Assembly (NCBI RefSeq): GCF_008806595.1
Contig: NZ_VZRB01000016.1
Span: 124,001 to 188,000 of the forward strand
DNA length: 64,000 bases
Source of the DNA: Streptomyces luteolifulvus
Lineage (GTDB): Bacteria; Actinomycetota; Actinomycetes; Streptomycetales; Streptomycetaceae
Direction: 5' to 3'
Below are positions 35,105-43,527 of this stretch, one piece after another; within the stretch, counting starts at the first letter, position 1; each line of letters starts with the position of its first letter. The position numbers were made by a program, and so were the translations under genes. The notes beneath the pieces were generated by a model, which saw nothing but the letters and a program-made list of their open reading frames with translations, ran no database searches and was not told where the DNA came from.

Positions 35105-35914
35105 GTGCAGCGGAAGGCCCATGGATCCGGCGTCGTCGCGCTGCTCGCGGCGCTGCTGCTGGCCGGCTGCACCGGCAGTCCCGGAGACGACGGCAGGACG
35201 GACGCCGCGAACCCCGGCAGCGCCGGTACGGCGACCCCGGCGGCCGAACCGGGCAAATACCGCACCCTTCCGGAGCCCTGCGGCGCGGTCGCCCGGAGCA
35301 CCCTCGACTCGCTCCTGCCCGGCATCAAGCAGCTCACGGACGAGGAGCAGCGCGAGAAGGCATACGCGGGCGAGCCGACACTGACGTACGACACCGACCG
35401 CAAGGTCGGCTGCCGCTGGAAGGTCGACTCGGCGGACGCCACGAACCGTCTGCTGATCGACTTCGAGCGGGTCGTGTCGTACGAGGGCTCCGTGAGCGAC
35501 GACAGCCAGGCCGAGCTGATCTTCGCGGAGAAGCAGGCCGCGGCGGACCTCCCGGAGCCGACCGCCTCCGGCACGGTCACCGAGACCTCTTCCCCGACCC
35601 CCGGCAACTCCCCGTCCTCGACCGCCTCCTCAGCGTCCTCCGCATCCGCGTCCCCCTCCACCGCCGCTTCCGGTCTCCAGCCCCGCGTCCTCGACGATCT
35701 CGGCGACGAGGCGTTCCTGGACGACGCGTTGAGCACCGCGGGTTCGACGGCCCAGCAGCGCACGGTGACTGTGGCGTTCCGCACGTCGAACGTGATCGTG
35801 GCGATCGTCTACGAGGAGCAGCCGGCGACGGTCGGCGCGGTCCCGGACAGTGCGGAAATGCAGGACAGGGCCCGGAAACTGGCCGCTCAGCTGGACGACA
35901 CACTCACCGGTTAG
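35105..35914 (+). CDS. DUF3558-type lipoprotein
   Basis: 269 residues, GTG start with GAGAGGAG eight bases upstream. Lipoprotein signal (LLAALLLAGC). The domain begins LPEPCGAVARSTLDSLLPG and has GCRWKVDS, the paired-cysteine pattern of DUF3558 proteins, then a Ser/Thr/Pro/Ala low-complexity linker (about residues 150-195) and a C-terminal region PRVLDDLGDEAFLDD with a long amphipathic helix. Surface-exposed; function unknown. Followed 118 bases later by a paralogue. Confidence 0.8.
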   Translation: MQRKAHGSGVVALLAALLLAGCTGSPGDDGRTDAANPGSAGTATPAAEPGKYRTLPEPCGAVARSTLDSLLPGIKQLTDEEQREKAYAGEPTLTYDTDRKVGCRWKVDSADATNRLLIDFERVVSYEGSVSDDSQAELIFAEKQAAADLPEPTASGTVTETSSPTPGNSPSSTASSASSASASPSTAASGLQPRVLDDLGDEAFLDDALSTAGSTAQQRTVTVAFRTSNVIVAIVYEEQPATVGAVPDSAEMQDRARKLAAQLDDTLTG

Positions 35915-36032
35915 CGCGCCTTGGGCGCCCCGGCGCTCCCGTACGCGAAGCCGACGAAACGAGACCGCACTGCTCCCTCACCGCGTACCGTGGCCCCTCG
36001 GACCCGATCCGACGGCAGGAACCACTAGCGTC

Positions 36033-36854
36033 ATGAGTGAAGGAACCATGCAGCGAGCAGACCATCGAGACCAGCCCGACCAGCGAGCGAAGCGCCTGAA
36101 CCGCGTCCTTGTCTGCGCGGCAGCCGTCCCCGTGGTGCTTCTCGCGGCCGGCTGCTCCTTGGTCTCCGACTCCGAAGACGCCGGAAGCAAGAGCTCGGCC
36201 GGCAACGAGACGAAGGCATCCGCGAGCCCGTCGCCGACGGTGCAGGCGGCGGCGTACCAGGAACTCCCCAAGTCCTGCTCGGTGCTGTCGAAGAAGACTC
36301 TGGGCGATCTGGTACCGAAGGGGGTCAAGTCCGGCAAGGAGGGCGCTTCGGACGACACGGCCTCGCGTGCCAGCTGCTCCTGGAACAGCCTCGACAACAA
36401 CGGTGTGGCCGGCTCGCAGTTCCGCTGGCTGAACGTCTCCCTCCTGCGTTTCGACTCGGATGTCTCGCGCGGCTCGGGCGACGAGCAGGCGCAGGCGTAC
36501 TACGAGAAGCAGGTGCAGGACGCCAAGGCGGTGGCCGGCGCGAAGAACACCAAGTCGGCGCCGGTGGCCGGGACCGGCGACCAGGCGACGCTGGTGCAGT
36601 ACGACCTGAAGAAGAAGGAAGGCGCCTTCAAGCAGCAGACGATCGTGGCACGCGTCGAGAACGTCGTCGTCACCGTCGACTACAACGGTGCGGGCCTGGC
36701 GGGCGAGAACACCCCGGACGCGGGCACGCTGAAGAAGGCCGCCGAGAAGGCGGCCAAGGAGGCCGTGGCCGCGGTGACGTCCGCGAACGACAGCGGCTCG
36801 GATTCCGGTTCGGCCACGGCGTCTCCGTCCAAGTCAGCGTCGAAGAAGAGCTGA
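36033..36854 (+). CDS. DUF3558-type lipoprotein, paralogue
   Basis: 273 residues from the ATG at 36033; the ATG at 36048 (MQRADH), which mirrors the neighbour's MQRKAH, is equally possible, and neither has an ideal ribosome site. Lipobox LLAAGC, Ser-rich spacer, then ELPKSCSVLSKKTLGDLVPKG and ASCSWNSLDNNG with the same spaced cysteines as the upstream gene. The C-terminal tail is Lys/Ala-rich and ends SKSASKKS. Probably a duplicate of the preceding gene that has diverged strongly. Confidence 0.8.
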   Translation: MSEGTMQRADHRDQPDQRAKRLNRVLVCAAAVPVVLLAAGCSLVSDSEDAGSKSSAGNETKASASPSPTVQAAAYQELPKSCSVLSKKTLGDLVPKGVKSGKEGASDDTASRASCSWNSLDNNGVAGSQFRWLNVSLLRFDSDVSRGSGDEQAQAYYEKQVQDAKAVAGAKNTKSAPVAGTGDQATLVQYDLKKKEGAFKQQTIVARVENVVVTVDYNGAGLAGENTPDAGTLKKAAEKAAKEAVAAVTSANDSGSDSGSATASPSKSASKKS

Positions 36855-36900
36855 CTGTCACACCGGAGCGGTAACCAGCAGCTCAGCCAAGCTGTTTGAC

Positions 36901-36930
36901 GGAGCCCGGCCCCCTGGGGGACCGGGCTCC
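36901..36930 (+). terminator. Hairpin terminator after the second lipoprotein gene
   Basis: GGAGCCCGG pairs with CCGGGCTCC around CCCCCTGGGGGA, itself foldable. It lies 46 bases after the stop. Confidence 0.7.
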
Positions 36931-36970
36931 CGGCGTACCGGCGACGCGTCCGCCGTACACATGTGCCACC

Positions 36971-36986
36971 CTGTTGCGCGCAACAG
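36971..36986. promoter_or_regulatory. Perfect 16-bp palindrome upstream of the DUF2637 gene
   Basis: CTGTTGCGCGCAACAG reads the same on both strands and is centred about 30 bases before the GTG at 37010, just upstream of the GGGGAGGGGAG ribosome site. Its position suits an operator overlapping the transcription start. Confidence 0.65.
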
Positions 36987-37009
36987 CACGCAAGGGGAGG
37001 GGAGTACCG

Positions 37010-38302
37010 GTGGCCGCGCCACTGCAGCTGACTCGGACACACCGCATTCTCATCGGCGTGGTCGTGGCGGGCGCCGTGATCATCGCCGGCATCGGCTTCG
37101 CCGGTTCGTACGCGGCCGTCCGCGAGCTGGCCCTCAAGAAGGGCTTCGGGAACTTCTCCTACGTCTTCCCGATCGGCATCGACGCGGGCATCTGCGTCCT
37201 GCTCGCCCTGGATCTGCTGCTGACCTGGATCCGCATCCCCTTCCCGCTGCTGCGCCAGACGGCGTGGCTGCTGACGGCCGCGACGATCGCGTTCAACGGC
37301 GCGGCGGCCTGGCCGGACCCGCTGGGCGTGGGCATGCACGCGGTGATCCCGATCCTGTTCGTGGTCTCCGTCGAGGCGGCCCGGCACGCGATCGGCCGTA
37401 TCGCCGACATCACCGCCGACAAGCACATGGAGGGCGTCCGCCTCACCCGCTGGCTGCTCTCCCCCATGCCGACGTTCCTCCTGTGGCGCCGCATGAAGCT
37501 GTGGGAGCTCCGCTCCTACGAGCAGGTCATCAAGCTGGAGCAGGAGCGTCTCGTCTACCAGGCCCGCCTCCGCTCCCGCTTCGGCCGGGCCTGGCGCCGC
37601 AAGGCCCCGGTGGAGTCCCTGATGCCCCTGCGCCTGGCAAAGTACGGCGTCCCCCTGGGCGAAACGGCCCCGGCGGGCCTGGCGGCGGCGGGAATCGAGC
37701 CGGCGTTGCTCCCACCGGCACCCGATCCAGCTGCGGGCATTCGTGCCGCTGGGGCGGCTCCCGTCCCACAGAGAGCGGCACCCCTCAGCGGGCAGCGCCA
37801 CGAACTGGTCGGCAACCACAACGCCGGGCAACCGGAATACGTACCCGACGAGGACCAGAGCCCCTGGTTCCACCTGCCTCAGCAATCCGCGTACCACGGC
37901 GACTACGACCCCACGTACGACCCGGAGCAGTACGCCCAGTGGTACGCGGAACAGCAGCAGTACGAGGCCGAGGCCCAGTACGAGGAGCAGCACCAGGAAC
38001 CCCCGGCCCAAGAGGAACCCTCCCCGGAGGAAACCGGCAGCTTCCCCATCCCGGTGGGCCCCAACCGCACCCGAGAGCTCGGCGAAGGCGGCGGCATCCC
38101 CACCCCCGAGCCGGACGAGGACGCCCTCTACCAGGTCTTCAAGCAGTCGATAGACGGCACCGGCTACCCGACGCCCCGCGAGTTCAGCAGCAACGTCGAG
38201 GCGACCTACGGCCTCCCGGTCCTGGACGCCGAGGCGAAGCGCATGGTCCTCCGCTTCCAGAACCGCCACACGGCGGAACTGGAAGACGACCACATCGCGT
38301 GA
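37010..38302 (+). CDS. DUF2637 membrane protein
   Basis: 430 residues from the GTG at 37010. Four transmembrane segments fill the first 140 residues (IGVVVAGAVIIAGIGFAGSY, YVFPIGIDAGICVLLALDLLL, WLLTAATIAFNGAAAW, GMHAVIPILFVVSVEAAR), the DUF2637/SpdB-like layout; the WPDPLG and EAARHAIGRIADI motifs are typical. A basic coiled region follows (SYEQVIKLEQERLVYQARLR), then a Tyr/Gln/Glu-rich disordered stretch and a C-terminal helical domain. Similar proteins occur on conjugative plasmids and in chromosomes, but no transfer genes are near. A 28-bp fragment of the dispersed repeat is inside it at 37731. Confidence 0.8.
   Translation: MAAPLQLTRTHRILIGVVVAGAVIIAGIGFAGSYAAVRELALKKGFGNFSYVFPIGIDAGICVLLALDLLLTWIRIPFPLLRQTAWLLTAATIAFNGAAAWPDPLGVGMHAVIPILFVVSVEAARHAIGRIADITADKHMEGVRLTRWLLSPMPTFLLWRRMKLWELRSYEQVIKLEQERLVYQARLRSRFGRAWRRKAPVESLMPLRLAKYGVPLGETAPAGLAAAGIEPALLPPAPDPAAGIRAAGAAPVPQRAAPLSGQRHELVGNHNAGQPEYVPDEDQSPWFHLPQQSAYHGDYDPTYDPEQYAQWYAEQQQYEAEAQYEEQHQEPPAQEEPSPEETGSFPIPVGPNRTRELGEGGGIPTPEPDEDALYQVFKQSIDGTGYPTPREFSSNVEATYGLPVLDAEAKRMVLRFQNRHTAELEDDHIA
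37731..37758 (+). repeat. Dispersed repeat, 5' fragment inside the DUF2637 gene
   Basis: CTGCGGGCATTCGTGCCGCT and then GGGGCGGC match the left end of copies A and C exactly or nearly so. It codes AGIRAAGAA in the disordered part of the protein. Confidence 0.7.
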
Positions 38303-38344
38303 AGGAGGACGGCCTGAAGAAGGACAGGGGGCGGGGGGCGACCC

Positions 38345-40084
38345 CTACTCCCCCAGCAGCGTCCGGACCCGCTCCTGCCCCACAGCCAACAGCAGCGTAG
38401 GCAGCCGCGGCCCCGTGTCCCGCCCCACCAGCAGGTGGTACAGCAGCGCGAAGAACGACCGCTGTGCGGTCTTGATCTCCGGCGGCAGCTCCTTGGGCGT
38501 GGCGTCGGCTGAGAACCCGGCCTGAACCTTGGGCACGCCGTAGACGTGGTGGGTGAGCCCGTCCAGCGACCAGTTGTCCGCGAGCCCGTCGAGCAGCAGC
38601 CGCAGCGACTGCTGCGCCTGCTCGTCGAGGGACTTCAGCAGCTCGGTGTCGGGCTCGTCGCGGACGATGGTGCGCTGGTCGGCGGGGACGTGGGTGTTGA
38701 TCCACGCCTCGGCCTTGTCGTACCGCGGCCGTACCTCGTCGAGCGCGCCGAGCGGATTGTCCGGGTCGAGCTCGCTGAGGATGCGCAGGGCCTGGTCCTG
38801 GTGCCCGGCGGTGATGTCGGCGACGGAGGCCAGCGTGCGGTACGGCAGCGGCCGGGCCGTGCGCGGCAGCTCGCCGCCCGCCGTCCGCACCGCACGCGCG
38901 TGCGCGGCGATGTCGGCCGGCAGGGCGGTGCCGTCGGCGACCTTGGCGTCCAGTTTGTCCCACTCGTCATAGAGACGCTGGATCTCCTGGTCGAAGGCGA
39001 TCTTGAAGGACTGGTTGGGCCTGCGGCGGGCGTACAGCCAGCGCAACAGCTGCGGCTCCATGATCTTCAGCGCGTCGGCGGGGGTGGGGACTCCGCCGCG
39101 GCTGGAGGACATCTTGGCCATGCCGCTGATGCCGACGAAGGCGTACATGGGCCCGATGGGCTGCTTGCCGTCGAAGATCCCGACGATCTGCCCGCCGACC
39201 TGGAAGCTGGAGCCGGGAGAGGAGTGGTCGACACCGGAGGGCTCGAACACGACCCCCTCGTACGCCCAGCGCATCGGCCAGTCGACCTTCCACACCAGCT
39301 TGCCGCGGTTGAACTCGTTCAGCCGGACGGTCTCGGAGAAGCCGCACTCGATGCATGCGTACGTCAGCTCGGTGGTGTCGTCCTCGTAGGAGGTGACGGT
39401 GGTGAGGTCCTTCTCGCAGTTGCCGCAGTACGGCTTGTACGGGAAGTAGCCGGCGGAGCCGGAGCTGCCGTCGTCCTCGCCGGCCGCGCCCGAGCCCTCC
39501 TCGGCCTCCCGCTCGGCCTCGTCGACCGGCTTCTGCTGCTGCGGCTTCTTCGCCGGGGCCTTCTTGGTGCGGTACTGGTCGAGGATCGCGTCGATCTCGC
39601 CGCGGTGCGCCATGGCGTGCAGGATCTGCTCGCGGTACACACCGGAGGTGTACTGCGCGGTCTGGCTGATCCCGTCGAACTCGACGCCCAGCTCGGCGAG
39701 CGACTCGATCATCGCGGCCTTGAAGTGCTCCGCCCAGTTCGGGTGCTGCGAGCCCGCGGGCGCCGGGACCGAGGTCAGCGGCTTGCCGATGTGCGCGGCC
39801 CAGGCCTCCTCGTCGACGCCGGCGATGCCCTTGGGCACCTTGCGGTACCGGTCGTAGTCGTCCCAGGAGATCAGGTGCCGGACCTGGAGACCCCGCCGGC
39901 GGATCTCGTCGGCGACGAGATGCGGCGTCATCACCTCACGCAGGTTGCCCAGGTGGATGGGGCCGGAGGGAGAGAGTCCGGACGCGACGACGACCGGTTT
40001 GCCCGGGGCCCGACGCTCCGACTCCTCGATGACCTCATCCGCGAAACGGGAGACCCAGTCGGTCGTCTCGGTGCTCTGAGCCAC
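38345..40084 (-). CDS. lysS: Lysyl-tRNA synthetase, class I type
   Basis: 579 residues from the GTG at 40084, ten bases after AAGGA; a GTG at 40093 (adding MPI) is the other candidate. Class I signatures: PIHLGN for HIGH and MAKMSSSRGG for KMSKS. A Cys-rich zinc region is seen (CGNCEKD, then CIECG). An acidic/Lys-rich insert near residues 150-180 (KKAPAKKPQQQKPVDEAE, then EGSGAAGEDDG) looks like a surface loop. It charges tRNA-Lys. Divergent from argS with about 140 bases between. Confidence 0.94.
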   Translation of the reverse strand: MAQSTETTDWVSRFADEVIEESERRAPGKPVVVASGLSPSGPIHLGNLREVMTPHLVADEIRRRGLQVRHLISWDDYDRYRKVPKGIAGVDEEAWAAHIGKPLTSVPAPAGSQHPNWAEHFKAAMIESLAELGVEFDGISQTAQYTSGVYREQILHAMAHRGEIDAILDQYRTKKAPAKKPQQQKPVDEAEREAEEGSGAAGEDDGSSGSAGYFPYKPYCGNCEKDLTTVTSYEDDTTELTYACIECGFSETVRLNEFNRGKLVWKVDWPMRWAYEGVVFEPSGVDHSSPGSSFQVGGQIVGIFDGKQPIGPMYAFVGISGMAKMSSSRGGVPTPADALKIMEPQLLRWLYARRRPNQSFKIAFDQEIQRLYDEWDKLDAKVADGTALPADIAAHARAVRTAGGELPRTARPLPYRTLASVADITAGHQDQALRILSELDPDNPLGALDEVRPRYDKAEAWINTHVPADQRTIVRDEPDTELLKSLDEQAQQSLRLLLDGLADNWSLDGLTHHVYGVPKVQAGFSADATPKELPPEIKTAQRSFFALLYHLLVGRDTGPRLPTLLLAVGQERVRTLLGE

Positions 40085-40221
40085 GATCGGCACGTCCTTC
40101 TTTCTCAACGGGGTGACACCCCATTCTCACAGACCGACTTGCGACCGGGAAAACCGCTTTACGCCCCATGGGATACTGGGCAGGTCTATCGATCCCCACG
40201 AGGAGAACGGCACCCATTCCT

Positions 40222-41991
40222 ATGGCCCCGGTCACGTCCCTCAGCGACTCCGTCAACCAGCGCCTCGCGTCCGCCCTCTCGGCAGCCCTGCCGGAGGCCG
40301 GCTCCGCCGACCCGCTGCTGCGACGTAGCGACCGGGCCGACTTCCAGGCCAACGGGATCCTCGCGCTGGCGAAGAAGGCGAAGGCCAATCCGCGGGAGCT
40401 GGCGACCGAGGTCGTGGCGCGGATCGAGTCGGGTGAGGTGATCAAGGACATCGAGGTGTCCGGCCCCGGCTTCCTGAACATCACGATCAGCGACAAGGCG
40501 ATCATCGAGAACCTCGCCGCGCGGTACGCGGACGCGGCCCGCCTCGGCGTGCCCGTCGCCGAGCACCCGGGCACGACGGTCATCGACTACGCCCAGCCGA
40601 ACGTGGCGAAGGAGATGCACGTCGGCCATCTGCGGTCCGCGGTGATCGGTGACTCGGTGGTCCAGCTGCTGGAGTTCACCGGCGAGACCGTCGTCCGCAG
40701 GCACCACATCGGCGACTGGGGCACCCAGTTTGGCATGCTCATCCAGTACCTGGACGAGCACCCGCACGAGCTGGACCACAAGGCCGCCGCGGATCTCCAG
40801 GCGTCCGGCGAGGAGGCGATGTCGAACCTCGACCGCCTCTACAAGGCCGCGCGGAAGCTGTTCGACGCAGACGAGGAGTTCAAGACGCGGGCCCGGCGCA
40901 GGGTGGTCGACCTCCAGGCGGGCGACCCGCACACCCTCGCCACCTGGCAGAAGTTCGTCGACGAGTCGAAGCTCTACTTCTTCTCCGTCTTCGAGAAGCT
41001 GGACATGGAGATCCGGGACGAGGACATCGTCGGCGAGTCGGGCTACAACGACATGCTGGCCGAGACCTGCCGCCTCCTGGAGGAGTCCGGCGTGGCGGTC
41101 CGCTCCGAGGGCGCGCTGTGCGTGTTCTTCGACGACATCAAGGGCCCGGAGGGCAACCCGGTCCCGCTGATCGTGCAGAAGTCGGACGGCGGCTACGGCT
41201 ACGCGGCGACGGACCTCTCGGCGATCAGGGACAGGGTCTTCAACCTGAAGGCGAGCAGCCTGATCTACGTCGTGGACGCCCGGCAGTCGCTGCACTTCAA
41301 GATGGTCTTCGAGACGGCACGCAGGGCGGGCTGGCTGAACGAGGACGTGAAGGCGTACCAGCTGGCCTTCGGCACGGTCCTCGGCAAGGACGGCAAGCCG
41401 TTCAAGACGCGTGAGGGCGAGACGGTCAAGCTGGTCGACCTCCTCGACGAGGCGGTCGAGCGGGCCTCGGCGGTCGTACGGGACAAGGCGCAGGACCTCT
41501 CCGAGGAGGAGATCGCCGAGCGGGGCGCCCAGGTGGGCATCGGCGCGGTGAAGTACGCGGACCTGTCGACGTCGGCGATCCGGGACTACAAGTTCGACCT
41601 GGACCAGATGGTCTCGCTGAACGGCGACACGTCCGTCTACCTCCAGTACGCCTACGCCCGTATCCAGTCGATCCTCCGCAAGGCCGGCGAGGTACGCCCG
41701 TCCGCCCACCCGGAACTCGAACTGGCCGAGGCGGAGCGGGCGCTGGGCCTGCACGTGGACGCCTTCGCGGAGACGGTGGCCGACGCGGCGACGGAGTACG
41801 CGCCGCACAAGCTGGCCGCGTACCTCTACCAGCTGGCGTCCCTGTACACGTCGTTCTACGACAAGTGCCCGGTCCTGAAGGCCGAAACGCCGGACCAGGT
41901 GGAGAACCGGCTGTTCCTGTGCGACGTGACGGCCCGCACCCTGCACCAGGGCATGGCCCTGCTGGGCATCAGGACGCCCGAGCGGCTCTGA
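40222..41991 (+). CDS. argS: Arginyl-tRNA synthetase
   Basis: 589 residues from the ATG at 40222 (MAPVTSLSDSV). GAGGAGAA lies about 16 bases upstream, further than usual. N-terminal Add1-like domain, then the class I motif KEMHVGHLRSAVIGD, the catalytic-core segment YAATDLSAIRDRV, and the C-terminal anticodon-binding helical domain (QYAYARIQSILRKAG, PHKLAAYLYQLASLYTSFYDKCPV). No KMSKS, as in most ArgRS. Its 3' end overlaps the convergent ATPase gene by 23 bases. Confidence 0.96.
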   Translation: MAPVTSLSDSVNQRLASALSAALPEAGSADPLLRRSDRADFQANGILALAKKAKANPRELATEVVARIESGEVIKDIEVSGPGFLNITISDKAIIENLAARYADAARLGVPVAEHPGTTVIDYAQPNVAKEMHVGHLRSAVIGDSVVQLLEFTGETVVRRHHIGDWGTQFGMLIQYLDEHPHELDHKAAADLQASGEEAMSNLDRLYKAARKLFDADEEFKTRARRRVVDLQAGDPHTLATWQKFVDESKLYFFSVFEKLDMEIRDEDIVGESGYNDMLAETCRLLEESGVAVRSEGALCVFFDDIKGPEGNPVPLIVQKSDGGYGYAATDLSAIRDRVFNLKASSLIYVVDARQSLHFKMVFETARRAGWLNEDVKAYQLAFGTVLGKDGKPFKTREGETVKLVDLLDEAVERASAVVRDKAQDLSEEEIAERGAQVGIGAVKYADLSTSAIRDYKFDLDQMVSLNGDTSVYLQYAYARIQSILRKAGEVRPSAHPELELAEAERALGLHVDAFAETVADAATEYAPHKLAAYLYQLASLYTSFYDKCPVLKAETPDQVENRLFLCDVTARTLHQGMALLGIRTPERL

Positions 41992-42400
41992 CGGCGCGCG
42001 GCGGGAGCTCGAACTCGCACCACACCACCTTTCCGAGCTCCCGCTGCCCCACCCCCCACTTGTCGCTGAGCGCCGCCACGAGCAGCAGCCCGCGACCGCC
42101 CTCGTCCGCCTGGGCGGCGATACGCGGCACACCGGGACCGCTGTCGTGCACCTCCACCCGCAGTACCTGGCCGTCGTAGCGCAGGAACACGCGATAGAAC
42201 CGGCCGGGCGGCACCCCGTGCTGCAGCGCGTTCGTGGCCAACTCGCTGACGCACAGCACCACGTCGTCGCCACGCTCGCCTCCGGCCAGCCCCCAGCCGG
42301 CCAGGGTCTCGCACGCGAAACGCCGGGCAGCGGGGACGGACCTGCGGTCCCGGCGGAAGAACCTCTCGCGCAGGGGCGGAAGTTGGATCGTCTCGTTCAC
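41969..42400 (-). CDS. Anti-sigma-like ATP-binding protein (HATPase_c_2)
   Basis: 143 residues. GHKL ATPase domain of the RsbW/SpoIIAB type: VVLCVSELATNALQHGVPPG (N box) and VEVHDSGPGVP, then GGRGLLLVAALSDKWGV (G box). Such proteins bind sigma factors or regulate through Ser kinase activity; in Streptomyces they are often next to XRE/DUF397 pairs, as here. Divergent from the XRE gene at 42513, with an inverted repeat halfway between the two starts. Confidence 0.88.
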   Translation of the reverse strand: MNETIQLPPLRERFFRRDRRSVPAARRFACETLAGWGLAGGERGDDVVLCVSELATNALQHGVPPGRFYRVFLRYDGQVLRVEVHDSGPGVPRIAAQADEGGRGLLLVAALSDKWGVGQRELGKVVWCEFELPPRAVRAARAS

Positions 42401-42442
42401 GGGACGAGAGTTGCGGAGAGTGACTACCGTGGATCACTGCGT

Positions 42443-42471
42443 GAACCCGTACAGATTTTTTGTACGGGTTC
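42443..42471. promoter_or_regulatory. Inverted repeat between the ATPase and XRE genes
   Basis: Perfect 11-base arms GAACCCGTACA and TGTACGGGTTC around the A/T spacer GATTTTT. It is centred 57 bases from the ATPase start and 56 from the XRE start, so a bound dimer could control both divergent promoters. The A/T-rich core is unusual in this DNA. Confidence 0.75.
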
Positions 42472-42512
42472 GCACGGGGTCGCGTACGGGCAGCGTGGGG
42501 AGTTGGACCAGC

Positions 42513-43340
42513 ATGAACTCCAGGAAGCTTCCGCGAAAGAAGAACCTCTCGGCCATGAAGATGCTGGGCGTGCAAGTGGGTACGGCACGCCGTGCGGCGG
42601 GCTACACGCAGCGCGCGCTCGCGGAGGAGCTGATGCTCGACGAGGAGACGGTCGCGTCGATCGAGCAGGGCAGAAGGCCGCTGAAGCCGGATCTGGCGGA
42701 GTCGCTGGATCAACTTCTTGAGACGAAGGGCCTGTTGAGCGCGGGAGTCGCAAACCTCCCCGAGATCGACCAGTTCCCCATGTGGGCCGAGCTGTACATG
42801 GAACACGAGCGTGAGGCGATCGCCCTCTCCTCGTACGCCAACCAGGTACTGCCTGGTCTCCTCCAGACAGAGGGGTACGCACGCGCGGTCCTGCGGGAAC
42901 GCGTCCCCGCGTACAACGAGGACGACGTCGTGACGAGGACGGCCGCTCGGGTGGGCCGCCAGGACATCCTGCACCGCAAAGTCCCGCCGACCGTCAGTTT
43001 CGTCGTGTGGGAGCCGGTCCTGCACCTTGAGGTCGGCGGACATGAGGTGCGAAGCCGGCAGCTGCTCCACTTGCGCGAGTGCGCTGAACTACCAGGCCTT
43101 GCCTTGCAGTTCCTGCCGATGGACACGCCCGCCCACGCCGGTCTGGACGGCCCCTTCATCCTCTTGGAAACCCCCGACCACCAGCACCTGGCCTACATCG
43201 AAGGCCAGCGCGGCAGCCAGTGGGTTTCTGACCCAGATGAGGTGTCCATCCTCGCGCACAAGTATGCGATGCTGCGGGCACAGGCCCTGACCCCGCAGGA
43301 GTCCAGGCGCCTCCTCGACGGTCTGCTAGGAGAACAATGA
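42513..43340 (+). CDS. XRE-family regulator with DUF5753 domain (Scr1-like)
   Basis: 275 residues from the ATG at 42513. N-terminal helix-turn-helix (VGTARRAAGYTQRALAEELM, ETVASIEQGRRPLKPDLAE), then the DUF5753 domain: ALSSYANQVLPGLLQTEGYARAV, RVGRQDILHRK, VVWEPVLHLEVGG, and GLALQFLPMDT. This is the WhiJ/Scr1-type regulator that in Streptomyces works with a small DUF397 partner, here overlapping its stop by four bases. It probably binds the inverted repeat just upstream. Confidence 0.92.
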   Translation: MNSRKLPRKKNLSAMKMLGVQVGTARRAAGYTQRALAEELMLDEETVASIEQGRRPLKPDLAESLDQLLETKGLLSAGVANLPEIDQFPMWAELYMEHEREAIALSSYANQVLPGLLQTEGYARAVLRERVPAYNEDDVVTRTAARVGRQDILHRKVPPTVSFVVWEPVLHLEVGGHEVRSRQLLHLRECAELPGLALQFLPMDTPAHAGLDGPFILLETPDHQHLAYIEGQRGSQWVSDPDEVSILAHKYAMLRAQALTPQESRRLLDGLLGEQ

Positions 43341-43522
43341 GCACCGCACTTCAGTGGTTCAAGTCGACCTACAGCGGCAGCGAGGGCGGCGAATGCCTGG
43401 AAGTCGCCGCCACCCCCCAACACATCCACATCCGCGACTCCAAGCACACCCCGGAAGACGCCCCCACCCTCCAGGTAACCCCCGCCACCTGGACGGCCTT
43501 CACCAAATTCGCGGCCCGTTAG
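43337..43522 (+). CDS. DUF397 protein (Scr2/WhiJ-partner type)
   Basis: 61 residues. The family signature is clear: LQWFKSTYSGSEGGECLEVA, then IHIRDSKHTP. It is coupled (ATGA overlap) to the XRE gene. In related pairs, as I recall, the DUF397 protein (Scr2) antagonises or is antagonised by the XRE partner (Scr1) in a toxin-antitoxin-like manner; I infer the same here. Confidence 0.92.
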   Translation: MSTALQWFKSTYSGSEGGECLEVAATPQHIHIRDSKHTPEDAPTLQVTPATWTAFTKFAAR

Positions 43523-43527
43523 CCCCC

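Noticed and set aside
40109..40221. T-box or lysine riboswitch before lysS/argS
   Set aside because: The gap is too short, and no conserved riboswitch core is visible.
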